Shown here piece after piece: positions 40,744 to 48,788 of a stretch of DNA of 64,000 nt; positions within the stretch are counted from its first letter, which is position 1; the number at the start of each line of letters is the position of its first letter. A program made the position numbers and the translations under genes. Below the pieces are notes generated by a model. It ran no database searches. It was not told where the DNA came from and was given only the letters and a program-made list of their open reading frames with translations. Source of the stretch: a virus; the IMG/VR virus record IMGVR_UViG_3300030002_000007, positions 1 to 64,000 of that record; one strand, 5' to 3'.

Positions 40744-40783
40744 ATGGGGAGTCTTCCTTTTCATCGGGAGATTCCCCATTTTT
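40744..40783 (+). terminator. Rho-independent terminator
   Basis: ATGGGGAGTCT pairs with AGATTCCCCAT (11 positions, one G-T wobble) around a 14-nt loop, followed by TTTTT. It ends the transcript of the gene at 40039. Confidence 0.85.
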
Positions 40784-41064
40784 CGTTTGTGCTCTCGTTT
40801 GTAGCACGGCCCAGTTGCGTATAGTTCAGCACTGCAAAAACGACCCGCAACCCCTGCATTTCCAAGGGTTACGTCACTTTGCCTGTTAGTCGCCTTTTCC
40901 CTCGAAAACAGCCCAAAAAGAGGCGAAAAAGAGCAGTAAACCCCTGTAACTCATTGATTTTGTAGGGAAAAACAGGCTAAAAACCCTTGATTTTGGGGCA
41001 TTTTTCCTGTAAAATGGAGTTGTAGCAAATCCGTTCATCAATCCATAAGGAAGGAAAAATCAAA
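40784..41064. other. Intergenic leader region with promoter, no gene seen
   Basis: 281 bp after the terminator. A+T-rich runs and the sequence AAACCCTTGATTTTGGG, which recurs at 46215. It carries the sigma70-like promoter at 40987 and the leader of the next gene. I see no coding frame with a ribosome binding site here. Confidence 0.6.
40987..41015 (+). promoter_or_regulatory. Sigma70-like promoter, conserved family member 1
   Basis: TTGATT, 17 bp, TAAAAT, embedded in TTTTTCCTGTAAAATGGAGTT. The block from TTTTTCC onward is nearly identical in the copies at 46303 and 61076. Confidence 0.75.
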
Positions 41065-41316
41065 ATGAGTAACTCGAAAAAGAACAAAGTCACCAAAGGC
41101 CAAATGCTTGACCTGTTGGCATTCATAGTTGTTACCAAGCCAACTACGCTCAAGATGGTGCCGAAGTGCATTAGCAAGCTGGCACTCAAAGACGACTTGA
41201 TCGTCAAGCACACCGTCGGCAAGCGTAGCTACGCGATCCGTCCAAACGGGCGTCGCCTTCTGACCGAGCAGTTTGCCCGCTGCACCCAAGTCATGGCATT
41301 GCTCGCAAATTGGTAA
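41065..41316 (+). CDS. Small winged-helix-like protein, 83 aa
   Basis: Pattern of a winged helix: helices LDLLAFIVV and MVPKCISKLALKDDLIV followed by a wing-like hairpin VGKRSYAIRPNGRRLL. Such small proteins often bind DNA as phage regulators. Preceded by AAGGAAGG and transcribed from a strong sigma70-like promoter with a terminator after it, so it is likely an abundant early product. Function inferred. Confidence 0.6.
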   Translation: MSNSKKNKVTKGQMLDLLAFIVVTKPTTLKMVPKCISKLALKDDLIVKHTVGKRSYAIRPNGRRLLTEQFARCTQVMALLANW

Positions 41317-41333
41317 TCGTTTTTTGTCACACC

Positions 41334-41365
41334 GGGAACTCGGAAGGGTTCCCTCTCCTGTTTTT
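41334..41365 (+). terminator. Probable terminator
   Basis: GGGAAC and GTTCCC form a 6-bp stem with an 8-nt loop. A TTTTT run lies 8 nt after the stem, at 41361-41365. Weaker than the hairpin at 40744. Confidence 0.5.
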
Positions 41366-41397
41366 CCAACCCGTAGTTCATTTCTGGAGTTTCAACA

Positions 41398-41940
41398 ATG
41401 TCTTCTGCAAAATCCACCAAAGCCATCATCCCCTCCGTCAATCGTCATGGTGTTGCGCTGATCGCGTTGCAGCCGGGTACGCTTGTCAACGTTCGCAAGG
41501 TTGAAGTTTCTGATTGCGTCGAAGGTAATCCCAATGTCGTTCCTGCTCTAATCATGAGCAGCATGATCGGCGTCGGCGATGTTCGCGGCACTACGATGAC
41601 TTCGAGCAAGCAAATGAAAGAGCTGAATCGGCGTCGGCTCGTGGTGATGGTGCGTACTCTGCCCGAGGTGTATGAGCTGTTCACGGTTAGCGTCAAGCAT
41701 ATCTGCTGGAGCTTCGGTCCGTTGGATTTGGAACAGAGCGCATCACTTACCACGAAGATGACACCTGCAGTCAGTGACGCTCCGAAAATTGACACGCCTG
41801 CAGTCACAGTGGCGGCAGTTAAGGAAGTCAAGCCTAACACGATCACGCAACCGAAAGTGACAAAGCCGCGCAGTCGTAGCAAGACAGCAACAGGCGTGGT
41901 GCAGACGCCGGGCCTTCGTGACAAGCCCGCATTTGCGTAA
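41398..41940 (+). CDS. Hypothetical protein with basic tail, 180 aa
   Basis: GGAG precedes the ATG at 41398. Residues 1-110 are a mixed alpha/beta domain. Residues 125-180 are a disordered Lys/Pro/Thr/Val tail (KPNTITQPKVTKPRSRSK). Followed by a strong hairpin, so probably a distinct unit. Function unknown. Basic Pro-rich tails occur on several proteins of this region. Confidence 0.58.
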   Translation: MSSAKSTKAIIPSVNRHGVALIALQPGTLVNVRKVEVSDCVEGNPNVVPALIMSSMIGVGDVRGTTMTSSKQMKELNRRRLVVMVRTLPEVYELFTVSVKHICWSFGPLDLEQSASLTTKMTPAVSDAPKIDTPAVTVAAVKEVKPNTITQPKVTKPRSRSKTATGVVQTPGLRDKPAFA

Positions 41941-41957
41941 TTGATCCACTGAAGCAC

Positions 41958-41983
41958 GGGGTTGGGTGCGTTCTCCCAACCCC
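41958..41983 (+). terminator. Strong GC-rich hairpin, possible terminator
   Basis: GGGGTTGGG and CCCAACCCC form a perfect 9-bp stem with an 8-nt loop after the preceding stop. The T-tract is weak, so it may serve as an mRNA-stabilising end. Confidence 0.6.
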
Positions 41984-42012
41984 CATTGAGTTTATGAATG
42001 GGAGATTTCATC

Positions 42013-42351
42013 ATGGCATCACGCGACTTGTGGTTCACGGAAAAAGCACCGACGATCAAATGTATTCATTGTGGTCAGCCGAAGATGAGCCACTTGGCCG
42101 TCACGCATCATTGCCCCTTGGGTGCCAAGAATCGCACCCTTGGATATACCCAGTACAGCAACACGAAGCGCTTCGCACCCAAGCCCCTGACCTTGCGTAA
42201 GGTGTGGCTGGACAATCGTGCAGCCCTTGAAGTGTATTTGCAGTCGCACGGTTTCGTTGGCGTGTATCCAAAGAGCCTGCGCCTCCTTCAAGCCTTGGTG
42301 CAGGATACCAACGACACCTACCTGTCTCGCCCGAAGTCCTGCAAGCCCTGA
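42013..42351 (+). CDS. Hypothetical Cys-motif protein, 112 aa
   Basis: ATG at 42013 with GGGAGA upstream. An N-terminal CIHCG followed by HHCPLG suggests a zinc knuckle (Cys/His). The rest is basic and Arg/Lys-rich. A TGTAAATA motif follows the gene and begins the next unit. Function unknown. Confidence 0.52.
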   Translation: MASRDLWFTEKAPTIKCIHCGQPKMSHLAVTHHCPLGAKNRTLGYTQYSNTKRFAPKPLTLRKVWLDNRAALEVYLQSHGFVGVYPKSLRLLQALVQDTNDTYLSRPKSCKP

Positions 42352-42364
42352 TTTTTCAAGTCGC

Positions 42365-42372
42365 TGTAAATA
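42365..42372 (+). promoter_or_regulatory. T4-late-like promoter candidate (TGTAAATA)
   Basis: GCTGTAAATACACAGTGAC, 56 nt before the GTG at 42428. The 11-mer CTGTAAATACA also occurs on the minus strand before the MmcB-like gene. Confidence 0.58.
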
Positions 42373-42427
42373 CACAGTGACGGTATTTCGTTTTAATCAT
42401 CCGCCGTTTCATCATTAGGAGATTCCA

Positions 42428-42850
42428 GTGAAAGCAGTTATCTATCAGTTGTTCGCTACCTCAGACATGTTCAGTATCCCCGAAGCTGAAGCCTACCACG
42501 CATTGCAGCACGGGCACTATGTCGTCAAGGCGTTGTACGACGACGAAGCACGCCAAGGCGCCGCCGTGCAGGTGTTCAATCGGAAATTCCCGAACCTGCA
42601 TTACAACGCTGTGGCCTCCATGCAGTTCGATCCGGAGAACAAGATGACGTTTCTCCAAGCCCTCAATCTGGTCTTCGACAAGACGAACAACATCGACGAG
42701 CCGTGGACGGGTAATGCGGAGATTACTCACAAGCTGAGTTCATCATTGCCGTCTCTGCGCGTCGGTGATCTGATCAAGTTCAACAAACAGGGCTACTTCT
42801 TGGTCGACCCCGTCGGCTTTTCCAAACTCAAAATCGAAAGCGCAAAATGA
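42428..42850 (+). CDS. YodL-like hypothetical protein, 140 aa
   Basis: Begins with GTG at 42428, 4 nt after an AGGAGATTCC leader. Features resemble the small YodL-type domain of phage proteins: an N-terminal VIYQLFATSD strand and a C-terminal VGDLIKFNKQGYFLVDPVGF. YodL-domain function is not established. Overlaps the ligase ATG by 4 bp, so the two are translationally coupled. Confidence 0.5.
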   Translation: MKAVIYQLFATSDMFSIPEAEAYHALQHGHYVVKALYDDEARQGAAVQVFNRKFPNLHYNAVASMQFDPENKMTFLQALNLVFDKTNNIDEPWTGNAEITHKLSSSLPSLRVGDLIKFNKQGYFLVDPVGFSKLKIESAK

Positions 42851-44724
42851 AAACGGCTATGACACTCAAAGAAATGCAAGCCCAGTACCTTGCGGCCAAA
42901 GAGGCTTACTACAACGAAGAACCGATCATGACCGACAAGGCTTTCGACAAGTTGGAAAACGACATTCGTGCCTTAGCTCCCAAGTGGAAAGAGCTGGCGA
43001 AGACGGGCGTTGAAGCCGACAAGAAGATGAAGGCTGAGCTGCCGAATTACATGCCGTCGTTGAACAAGTGCTACCCTGAGCAGTTCCCAAAATGGCTCAC
43101 CAAGCGGAACGCTGATTCCCACCTGCTCATGGACAAGCTGGACGGGTCGGCGTTGCATGTGTCGTACTTGAACGGCAAGCCCTTCACTGTCATGACTCGC
43201 GGCGACGGCACCATCGGCGGTGACATTAGCTTCATGGCGAAGAAGCTCAACCTTCCGACGATTAAGGACAAGGCCCCACGTAGCATGCGTTGCGAAGCGG
43301 TCATCTCGAAGAAGAACTTCAAGAAGTGGGCGAAGGATTTTGACAATCCCCGCAACATGGTCAATGGGCTGCTGAATAGAAAGGCCACCGAGCGGGCCCA
43401 CCCTGCATTGAAGGATGTGGACATAGTGGTGTTGGGTGTGTATGGTTCGATCATGACTTCGTCACCAGCAGACGACGTACCGCGAGGTCTTGAGTGGGCC
43501 AAAGCCCAGGGCTTCAAGACTGTGGCTCACATCATCACAGACAACGTGCTCGATAACGTCAGCGTCGCTCTAGCCCATCGCAAAGAGAAATCGCCCTACG
43601 AGATTGACGGCTTGGTCGTCACATCACCGGGTACTCTGTTCCAGTACTCGAATGCCGAGAAGCCCGGTTGGGTCACAGCGTACAAAGAGAATCTTGATTC
43701 GACAGCGGCAGAGGCCGTAGTCGAGCAGATCATCTATCAGGTATCGAATCGTCGTCGGATCATTCCGAAGATCCAAATCGAGCCGGTGAAGCTTGACGGA
43801 GCGATGGTGCGTTTTGCCACTTGCCATAACGCGAAGTGGATGCGTGATCGTAAGATCGGACCGGGAGCTGTCATTCGTATTCTGCGGTCGGGTGGTGTGA
43901 TCCCGAAGATCATTGCGGTCACGAAGCCGGGTGTGTTTCAAGAGCCTGATATTAAGTACCGTTTGCTTGGAGTGCATTTCGTTGTCGATGGTAACGATGA
44001 TGAAAAAGCAAATCGCACTATCGGCATTCAGTCGGCCAACAAGTTCTTGGGTACGTTGGGTGTCGAGTTCATTGCCGTCAAGACGATCGAAACTCTGTAC
44101 GATGCAGGCTGCACAACGCCTTTCCATTACATGAGCTTGGCAAGCAAGGGCAACGTTGCTCCTATGCTCAAGGCCGGCATCGGTGATGCTAATGCCAAGA
44201 AGATCATGGGCGAATTGAAGCGTGCGTTCTCCCCGTGCAGTCTGTTGAAGTTGATGGTTGCCTCAAACCTGTTTGGCGTTGGCGTTGGTGAACGGCGTTT
44301 GACGGCAATCCAAGCAGCGGGAATATCAATGACGAAATTGATGGCCATGGATGAAGACACCGCCCTCAACGCAATCGTCAAGATCCCCGGCTTCCAAAGC
44401 ACTACGGCAGGGTTGGTCGTTGCAGGGTTGCCACGGTTCAAGAAGTTCTTGGCGACGGCTAAGAAGTACATCACGGTGAAAGACCTGAAGCCTGTAGCGA
44501 AGAAAGTGGTGCAGGGTAAGCTGACAGGTCAGAAGGTGTCGTGGACGGGCTATCGTGACAGCACCGAAGAAGCGGCAGTTGAAGCGGCAGGTGGCGAGGT
44601 CGTGAGTTTCGGATCGAAGACGACGGTGCTTCTGTATAAGCCCACAGGTAAGCCGTCGGCAAAAGTTGCGAAGGCAAAAGCCTCAGGCATCAAGGTTGTT
44701 CAATTCAAGGACCTCAAGGTCTAA
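42847..44724 (+). CDS. ligA: NAD-dependent DNA ligase (LigA-like)
   Basis: 625 aa. Seals nicks using NAD+. An N-terminal Ia-type segment (AAKEAYYNEEPIMTDKAFDK) is followed by the active-site KLDG with Lys97, the nucleotidyl motifs and OB-fold region with PGAVIRILRSGGVIPKI, helix-hairpin-helix segments (KAGIGDANAKKIMGELK), and a C-terminal BRCT domain (KLTGQKVSWTGYRDSTEEAA). The Cys4 zinc finger of bacterial LigA appears absent: no CxxC pair was found in the expected place. Size matches LigA (about 670 aa). Confidence 0.85.
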   Translation: MKTAMTLKEMQAQYLAAKEAYYNEEPIMTDKAFDKLENDIRALAPKWKELAKTGVEADKKMKAELPNYMPSLNKCYPEQFPKWLTKRNADSHLLMDKLDGSALHVSYLNGKPFTVMTRGDGTIGGDISFMAKKLNLPTIKDKAPRSMRCEAVISKKNFKKWAKDFDNPRNMVNGLLNRKATERAHPALKDVDIVVLGVYGSIMTSSPADDVPRGLEWAKAQGFKTVAHIITDNVLDNVSVALAHRKEKSPYEIDGLVVTSPGTLFQYSNAEKPGWVTAYKENLDSTAAEAVVEQIIYQVSNRRRIIPKIQIEPVKLDGAMVRFATCHNAKWMRDRKIGPGAVIRILRSGGVIPKIIAVTKPGVFQEPDIKYRLLGVHFVVDGNDDEKANRTIGIQSANKFLGTLGVEFIAVKTIETLYDAGCTTPFHYMSLASKGNVAPMLKAGIGDANAKKIMGELKRAFSPCSLLKLMVASNLFGVGVGERRLTAIQAAGISMTKLMAMDEDTALNAIVKIPGFQSTTAGLVVAGLPRFKKFLATAKKYITVKDLKPVAKKVVQGKLTGQKVSWTGYRDSTEEAAVEAAGGEVVSFGSKTTVLLYKPTGKPSAKVAKAKASGIKVVQFKDLKV

Positions 44725-44737
44725 GGAAGGAATCGTC

Positions 44738-44953
44738 ATGGGAATTTTCGGTACTATACTTAAAGTTGGGGTAAACATCGCAGTCGGTTTTGCGGATAGC
44801 GCCTTGCTCGGAGCTGCGGCTAATCGGTTGCCTAAGTCAGGGCGTCAAGGACTTATTGGCTACGGCCTGCAGAAGAAAGACGGCAGTCACGATCACCGCT
44901 ACAACAAGGGATCGGATCGCACCCCCGCGCAGCAAGCTGGCGACAAGAAGTAA
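44738..44953 (+). CDS. Small hypothetical protein, 71 aa
   Basis: ATG at 44738 with AAGGAAGG upstream. An N-terminal amphipathic or membrane-seeking segment (GIFGTILKVGVNIAVGFADS) is followed by a basic, disordered tail with His-Asp-His. Could be membrane-associated. Function unknown. Confidence 0.5.
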   Translation: MGIFGTILKVGVNIAVGFADSALLGAAANRLPKSGRQGLIGYGLQKKDGSHDHRYNKGSDRTPAQQAGDKK

Positions 44954-44973
44954 TCAACTAGAGGGAGATTGTG

Positions 44974-45528
44974 ATGTGTTCTATTCTTGAACGAGTAAGT
45001 GTCATGTCTGCACCTGACGAGACTCCTAGGCACTCGCCGTATGGTTACGTGATCCAGCCAGACGGCACGGCGTACGCACTTTTGCAAGAGTTCTGTCATG
45101 GCTTCGTGTTGGCCTGTTTGTACCCTGAAGCCTTGGCAGAGTACAGAGAGGAAGATCCGCGGTACGAGACAGTCGGCGATGAATCGGTCGAGGTTTACAC
45201 TTTGTCGATTCCCGAGAGCGTCGATGACATAAACGTGTTTGCTTTCCAGCGCTTTGAGGGTGCCCAAGAAGGAAAGCTTCCGGCAATTCGTATCTGCACA
45301 TCTCGCATGTTCGGAGATACCACCGTGGATCTTCCGAAGGAGCCCTGCCCTGATAGGCAAATCCTGACGCTTGAGCGCACCCTCTACAAGAGCCTTGAGC
45401 ATTCTCCTGAGGACGATGTGCAGATGGACTTCGCACAGACCACGATGAAAAAGTGCTTGATGCTCGCCGTCAAGGATAGCGATGAGCGCTTCAAGCTGAT
45501 CTACGACAAGCGAGGCCAAGAATGGTAA
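44974..45528 (+). CDS. Hypothetical protein, 184 aa
   Basis: ATG at 44974 (a GTG at 44971 is in frame), GGGAG upstream. Mixed sequence with several acidic stretches and an alpha/beta layout, no recognised motif. The end overlaps the next gene by 7 bp. Function unknown. Confidence 0.52.
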   Translation: MCSILERVSVMSAPDETPRHSPYGYVIQPDGTAYALLQEFCHGFVLACLYPEALAEYREEDPRYETVGDESVEVYTLSIPESVDDINVFAFQRFEGAQEGKLPAIRICTSRMFGDTTVDLPKEPCPDRQILTLERTLYKSLEHSPEDDVQMDFAQTTMKKCLMLAVKDSDERFKLIYDKRGQEW

Positions 45529-46019
45529 CGCTTCCCTCGCACGTGTTCTTCACACCCAAGCGTTATTTTTGGGCATTGATGCAAGAGCTATACAGCTGTG
45601 CAGTGACAGTTACTGATTGCGGCTGCGGCATGGGGATTCTTTTGGGCATGGCTGATTACTTCAAGCTCCCAATGCGCGGGGTCGACATTTGCCATCGCGA
45701 GGCTTTATCGAACAAGATCGAGTTCATTGATGCTACTACACTGAGCTGGAGTTCGTCAGAGTGGCCTATGCTGTGTAGGCCCTCGCATGGTCAGTGGATC
45801 GGGACAATGATCGATCGAGTTCGAGCTGACGGGTCGTGCATGATCTACATTGGCTTACCCCGCAACGTGAAGCGTGATCTTGCAGGTGCTCGTTTCGTCA
45901 AGATCACCACCAAGCCCGTTGGTATTGATGGAGAACATTTCTACGTAGTCCCATCCAACGGATTTCCTTACTGGCCCACCATACGCGATGCTTTGAAGCG
46001 CGTGCCTTATTTGGAGTAG
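45522..46019 (+). CDS. Possible methyltransferase-like protein, 165 aa
   Basis: An early segment VTVTDCGCGMGILLGMADYF reads like SAM-methyltransferase motif I (D/E-x-G-x-G-x-G), with a following strand and a second acidic residue in RGVDIC (motif II). The catalytic (D/N)PPY-type motif of DNA methyltransferases was not found, so the acceptor is unknown and the fold call is tentative. Overlaps the preceding gene by 7 bp. Confidence 0.45.
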   Translation: MVTLPSHVFFTPKRYFWALMQELYSCAVTVTDCGCGMGILLGMADYFKLPMRGVDICHREALSNKIEFIDATTLSWSSSEWPMLCRPSHGQWIGTMIDRVRADGSCMIYIGLPRNVKRDLAGARFVKITTKPVGIDGEHFYVVPSNGFPYWPTIRDALKRVPYLE

Positions 46020-46022
46020 CGC

Positions 46023-46214
46023 ATGACTTTGAAAACTCAATTCACTTTGGGTGACGTAACTCCCGACTCTATCGGAGAGAATCCCCAGTGGCGTTACATC
46101 CACATGGTAACCCCTCGACCCAACCGAGATCCTGCACGGCAGACGATCGTGCTTCCTGAGAAGGATGCGTACTTGCTGTTCGGTGCGGCTGAATTGGTCG
46201 ATAAAGTCGGTTAA
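46023..46214 (+). CDS. Small hypothetical protein, 63 aa
   Basis: Follows the previous stop by 3 bp without a strong ribosome binding site, implying coupling. Contains Trp and many prolines and a helical end (KDAYLLFGAAELVDKV). Function unknown. A strong hairpin follows. Confidence 0.45.
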   Translation: MTLKTQFTLGDVTPDSIGENPQWRYIHMVTPRPNRDPARQTIVLPEKDAYLLFGAAELVDKVG

Positions 46215-46222
46215 ACCCTTGA

Positions 46223-46267
46223 TTTTGGGCAGTTTCGGCAGTTTTTTCATGCTGATTCTGCCCAAAA
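46223..46267 (+). terminator. Hairpin, possible terminator
   Basis: TTTTGGGCAG and CTGCCCAAAA form a perfect 10-bp stem around a 25-nt loop containing a T-run. It sits just after a gene and before a new sigma70-like promoter. Includes part of the repeated AAACCCTTGATTTTGGG. Confidence 0.55.
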
Positions 46268-46302
46268 GTGCGTCCTAACCCCGGTTTTCATGCTGATATT
46301 GC

Positions 46303-46331
46303 TTGTTTTAACGTACTTTTTCCTGTAAAAT
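46303..46331 (+). promoter_or_regulatory. Sigma70-like promoter, conserved family member 2
   Basis: TTGTTT, 17 bp, TAAAAT within CTTTTTCCTGTAAAATGGGG. The best-conserved copy. Leads the block of small genes from 46374. Confidence 0.78.
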
Positions 46332-46373
46332 GGGGTTGTAGGCAATCCGTTTATCACTTATCAGGAGATCACC

Positions 46374-46931
46374 ATGAGCACATTGAATATCGTCAAACAA
46401 TTGTTGAAGTCCCGCTCCCCAGTAATGAACAAGCTCGAGTCGTTGGCTGACCGTTGGTCGGAAGAGAAGCAGTACGAAGACATCAACGAGTACGCAGCTG
46501 CGATCAAAGCCGTGTTGCCGAAGAACATTAAGTTCATCAGCATCTCGAGTTCCCCGTTCGGGTTTACGTTTGCCGTCGAAGGTGACGTGTGGCGCGTGAA
46601 GTTCAATGCGTCGTCAGTCAGCGTCAAGTGCCTCAAGCAGGCAACTAGTGCCCAGCGTCGTACATCAGCATCGACCGCTACCAAGCCGGTGCGCTCGTCG
46701 CATAAGCAATTCACGCAGAAACAGTTGCACGAAGCGTTCGAGATGGTTCAGAACAAAAAGAACTGGAAAGGCGTCGTGCGTTGCACATTGCCAAACCCGG
46801 GTGAGTTGAACATTGAATGTGCTCGGCAGGCAATCGTTCACTTCACCGGCTCACTTCCAGAAGTTATCCTGCTCGGTGGTGACCGAGTTCGTTTTCGCGC
46901 AGCAGGCTACTACGCAACAATCGGTAGCTGA
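46374..46931 (+). CDS. Hypothetical early protein, 185 aa
   Basis: First gene after a strong sigma70-like promoter, with AGGAGA before the ATG at 46374. Residues 1-80 are alpha/beta. A Ser/Thr/Arg linker joins a second helical part with FEMVQNKKNWKG. No recognised family. Promoter class suggests early expression and possible host take-over activity. Confidence 0.58.
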   Translation: MSTLNIVKQLLKSRSPVMNKLESLADRWSEEKQYEDINEYAAAIKAVLPKNIKFISISSSPFGFTFAVEGDVWRVKFNASSVSVKCLKQATSAQRRTSASTATKPVRSSHKQFTQKQLHEAFEMVQNKKNWKGVVRCTLPNPGELNIECARQAIVHFTGSLPEVILLGGDRVRFRAAGYYATIGS

Positions 46932-46999
46932 GTTTTTCTTGTAGTTCATTTTCGTTTCAATCGTTCATTTTCCGTTCATCACTTTATCAGGAGTTCCAA

Positions 47000-47293
47000 A
47001 TGAAAACCATCTCTATCAAATTCGCTCAAGCCAACCAACTCGTGACTGAGTCCTCCATCCTCAAGGCTTTCCAAGCCCAGCGTCGTGCCTACATGCAAGC
47101 CCTTGGTACGAAAGAGTTGCCGGTTGAAGACAAGCCGCTCACCAAGTACGCCATCCAGTGCTTCAAGGCGTTCAAAGCGAACCACAAGCTCTGTCAGTCG
47201 GCGCACGATCACAAGCGCCTTGCCAAGTTCTTCGCCGTGAAGACTGCCACCAAGGGCATCGAGTTCCTAAAGGCGCGCAAACTCGCAAAGTAA
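47000..47293 (+). CDS. Lys-rich hypothetical protein, 97 aa
   Basis: AGGAG precedes the ATG at 47000. Largely helical and basic, with aromatic residues (YAIQCFKAFKANHKL). Its start (IKFAQANQL) only faintly resembles the shared tag and is not counted as a copy. Function unknown. A GC hairpin follows. Confidence 0.52.
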   Translation: MKTISIKFAQANQLVTESSILKAFQAQRRAYMQALGTKELPVEDKPLTKYAIQCFKAFKANHKLCQSAHDHKRLAKFFAVKTATKGIEFLKARKLAK

Positions 47294-47310
47294 AACTGCC
47301 GTAACAAGGA

Positions 47311-47328
47311 AGGGGGCGAAAGCCCCCT
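47311..47328 (+). terminator. Short GC hairpin
   Basis: AGGGGGC and GCCCCCT with a GAAA tetraloop, after the stop of the preceding gene. No T-tract, so more likely an mRNA end-protecting or weak terminator. Confidence 0.5.
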
Positions 47329-47356
47329 GATCCCACGTTCTGAATTGGAGTTCGTC

Positions 47357-47650
47357 ATGTCTGAAAAAGTCGGCAAAGGTAATCCCGTCTCTATTCCCGT
47401 CGGCAGCATAGTTGAGGTTTTGCGCACCCCTCACACTGAGAAGGTCGTACCGAAGAGCATCTTTTCTTCTGTGTATGTCGTCAAGGCTGAAGCCATCAAC
47501 AATCTTCACGATCCCGAGCATCACATCGCATACACCATTCACACTGATCTCACCGTGCGGTTGTTCTCCGGCGACCTGAAAGTGATGGAGCTGTGCACTA
47601 GTGCCGACCAGTTGTTGGCAGCCGCTGAAACAGACGGCTTCTCTTTTTAG
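47357..47650 (+). CDS. Hypothetical protein, 97 aa
   Basis: ATG at 47357 with GGAG upstream. Mostly beta (SIPVGSIVEVLRTP, VYVVKAEAINN). Function unknown. Part of the run of small genes 46-53 kb. Confidence 0.48.
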   Translation: MSEKVGKGNPVSIPVGSIVEVLRTPHTEKVVPKSIFSSVYVVKAEAINNLHDPEHHIAYTIHTDLTVRLFSGDLKVMELCTSADQLLAAAETDGFSF

Positions 47651-47663
47651 GGAGTTGTTCATC

Positions 47664-47891
47664 ATGGCACTCACACTCAAAGCAGTCAACGCAGAGATCA
47701 CGAAGCGTGGCCTCAACCTTGAACTCTTCAAGGGGCAGGGTTACTTCTACTTCAGTGGCGATGCGTGTAACTTGCGGCAGAGTACGAGCGTCATGGTCAA
47801 TAGCCTGAACCAGTTGACGCTTGAGCAGTGGGTTGAAGAAGCCGTCGAGATGGCCAAGCCCTCCAGCAGTTACATCCCAGTTAATGATTGA
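47664..47891 (+). CDS. Hypothetical protein, 75 aa
   Basis: ATG at 47664 with GGGAG upstream. Alternating beta/alpha (LKAVNAEITKRGLNLELF, YFYFSGDACNL), which is reminiscent of a small two-layer fold. Function unknown. Confidence 0.48.
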   Translation: MALTLKAVNAEITKRGLNLELFKGQGYFYFSGDACNLRQSTSVMVNSLNQLTLEQWVEEAVEMAKPSSSYIPVND

Positions 47892-47901
47892 GGAGTTTCT
47901 C

Positions 47902-48135
47902 ATGGAAGATACAACGCAAAGACCGCTTATCACCGCGAGTCAAGTCGAAGAAGTTGAAGCTCACAGGTTCATAGCTGATGCGTCAGATCTGCAGTGGCCA
48001 CCGGGGTACTTCCCCGAAGTATTGGACACCAGCCTCGGAAACAAGCTGCCGTTTTATCGTGTGTCGTTGACTGCGCAGGCTGCCAAGTACGAGCAGCACT
48101 CTGGTTGCATTTCGCTCACTGTATTGAACGACTAG
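47902..48135 (+). CDS. Hypothetical protein, 77 aa
   Basis: GGAG lies 8 nt before the ATG at 47902. Acidic N-terminal half, aromatic middle (WPPGYFPEVLD). Function unknown. Confidence 0.45.
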   Translation: MEDTTQRPLITASQVEEVEAHRFIADASDLQWPPGYFPEVLDTSLGNKLPFYRVSLTAQAAKYEQHSGCISLTVLND

Positions 48136-48144
48136 GAGTCGATC

Positions 48145-48465
48145 ATGTCAAAAACCAAACCCAAGTACTTGCAGGCTCTTCAAGAGCGGCAGCAAGCGAT
48201 GATGTTGCACGTAGCCGACATTGTTGATCTGAAAAAGAAGAACCATCCCCAGCTGCGAGACGGTATCAAGAACAAGCCCGTCGAGTATTGGATGGGGTTG
48301 GCTGACGGAGTGAACGCCCTCTTTGAAGATGCTCTGCATAAGGCGAAGTGCTACAAGGGCTTCTCGTATGTCTACTTCGAGCATGGCGAGATGCATCGCG
48401 TGGCCACCGAAGATGTTCAACAGAACAAAGGGCGGTACCAAGAGTGGTGCCGTGAATATCACTGA
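48145..48465 (+). CDS. Hypothetical protein, 106 aa
   Basis: AGGAG precedes the ATG at 48145. Basic helical N-terminus, then a segment GFSYVYFEHGEMHRVA. Function unknown. Frequent spacing of 8-12 bp between genes here suggests one polycistronic unit. Confidence 0.5.
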   Translation: MSKTKPKYLQALQERQQAMMLHVADIVDLKKKNHPQLRDGIKNKPVEYWMGLADGVNALFEDALHKAKCYKGFSYVYFEHGEMHRVATEDVQQNKGRYQEWCREYH

Positions 48466-48479
48466 CAAGGAGTTTGACA

Positions 48480-48788
48480 ATGAGCAAAGAATACCTTTTG
48501 GCACTGTGGCAGCGTGCTGATCGTTCCACTTGGTGGGCAGTTGCTTGCGGCATCGTGATGTGCTTCTACGGCATCTACAACGAAAGCTTGGGTCTCATCT
48601 TCGTTCATGCCTTCGGGCTCTTCGGTTGGTTCTGTGTGCTCAACAGGGAAGCCCAAGTGTCCTTTCAGGAAGAGACCATTGCTTTCCACCTGAAGTACAT
48701 AGAGACCATACTCCCGCTGCTTCCGGAGTCAGTCAAAACCCAAACAGAAGAATTCTTCTTCGGAGAAGATCATGACGCATCAAACTAA
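48480..48788 (+). CDS. Small membrane protein, 102 aa
   Basis: ATG at 48480 with AGGAG upstream. Two hydrophobic stretches (WWAVACGIVMCFYGIY and LIFVHAFGLFGWFCVL) make a probable transmembrane hairpin, followed by an acidic cytoplasmic tail. No holin-specific features (no charge-rich C-terminus of the usual kind). Function unknown. Confidence 0.55.
   Translation: MSKEYLLALWQRADRSTWWAVACGIVMCFYGIYNESLGLIFVHAFGLFGWFCVLNREAQVSFQEETIAFHLKYIETILPLLPESVKTQTEEFFFGEDHDASN

Noticed and set aside
41958-41983. Riboswitch
   Set aside because: Only a simple stem-loop after a stop codon. No conserved junction or switching partner is visible.
45522-46019. DNA methyltransferase protecting phage DNA
   Set aside because: A motif I-like stretch is present but the catalytic motif (D/N-P-P-Y or the Pro-Cys of 5mC enzymes) was not found, so only a tentative fold call is kept.
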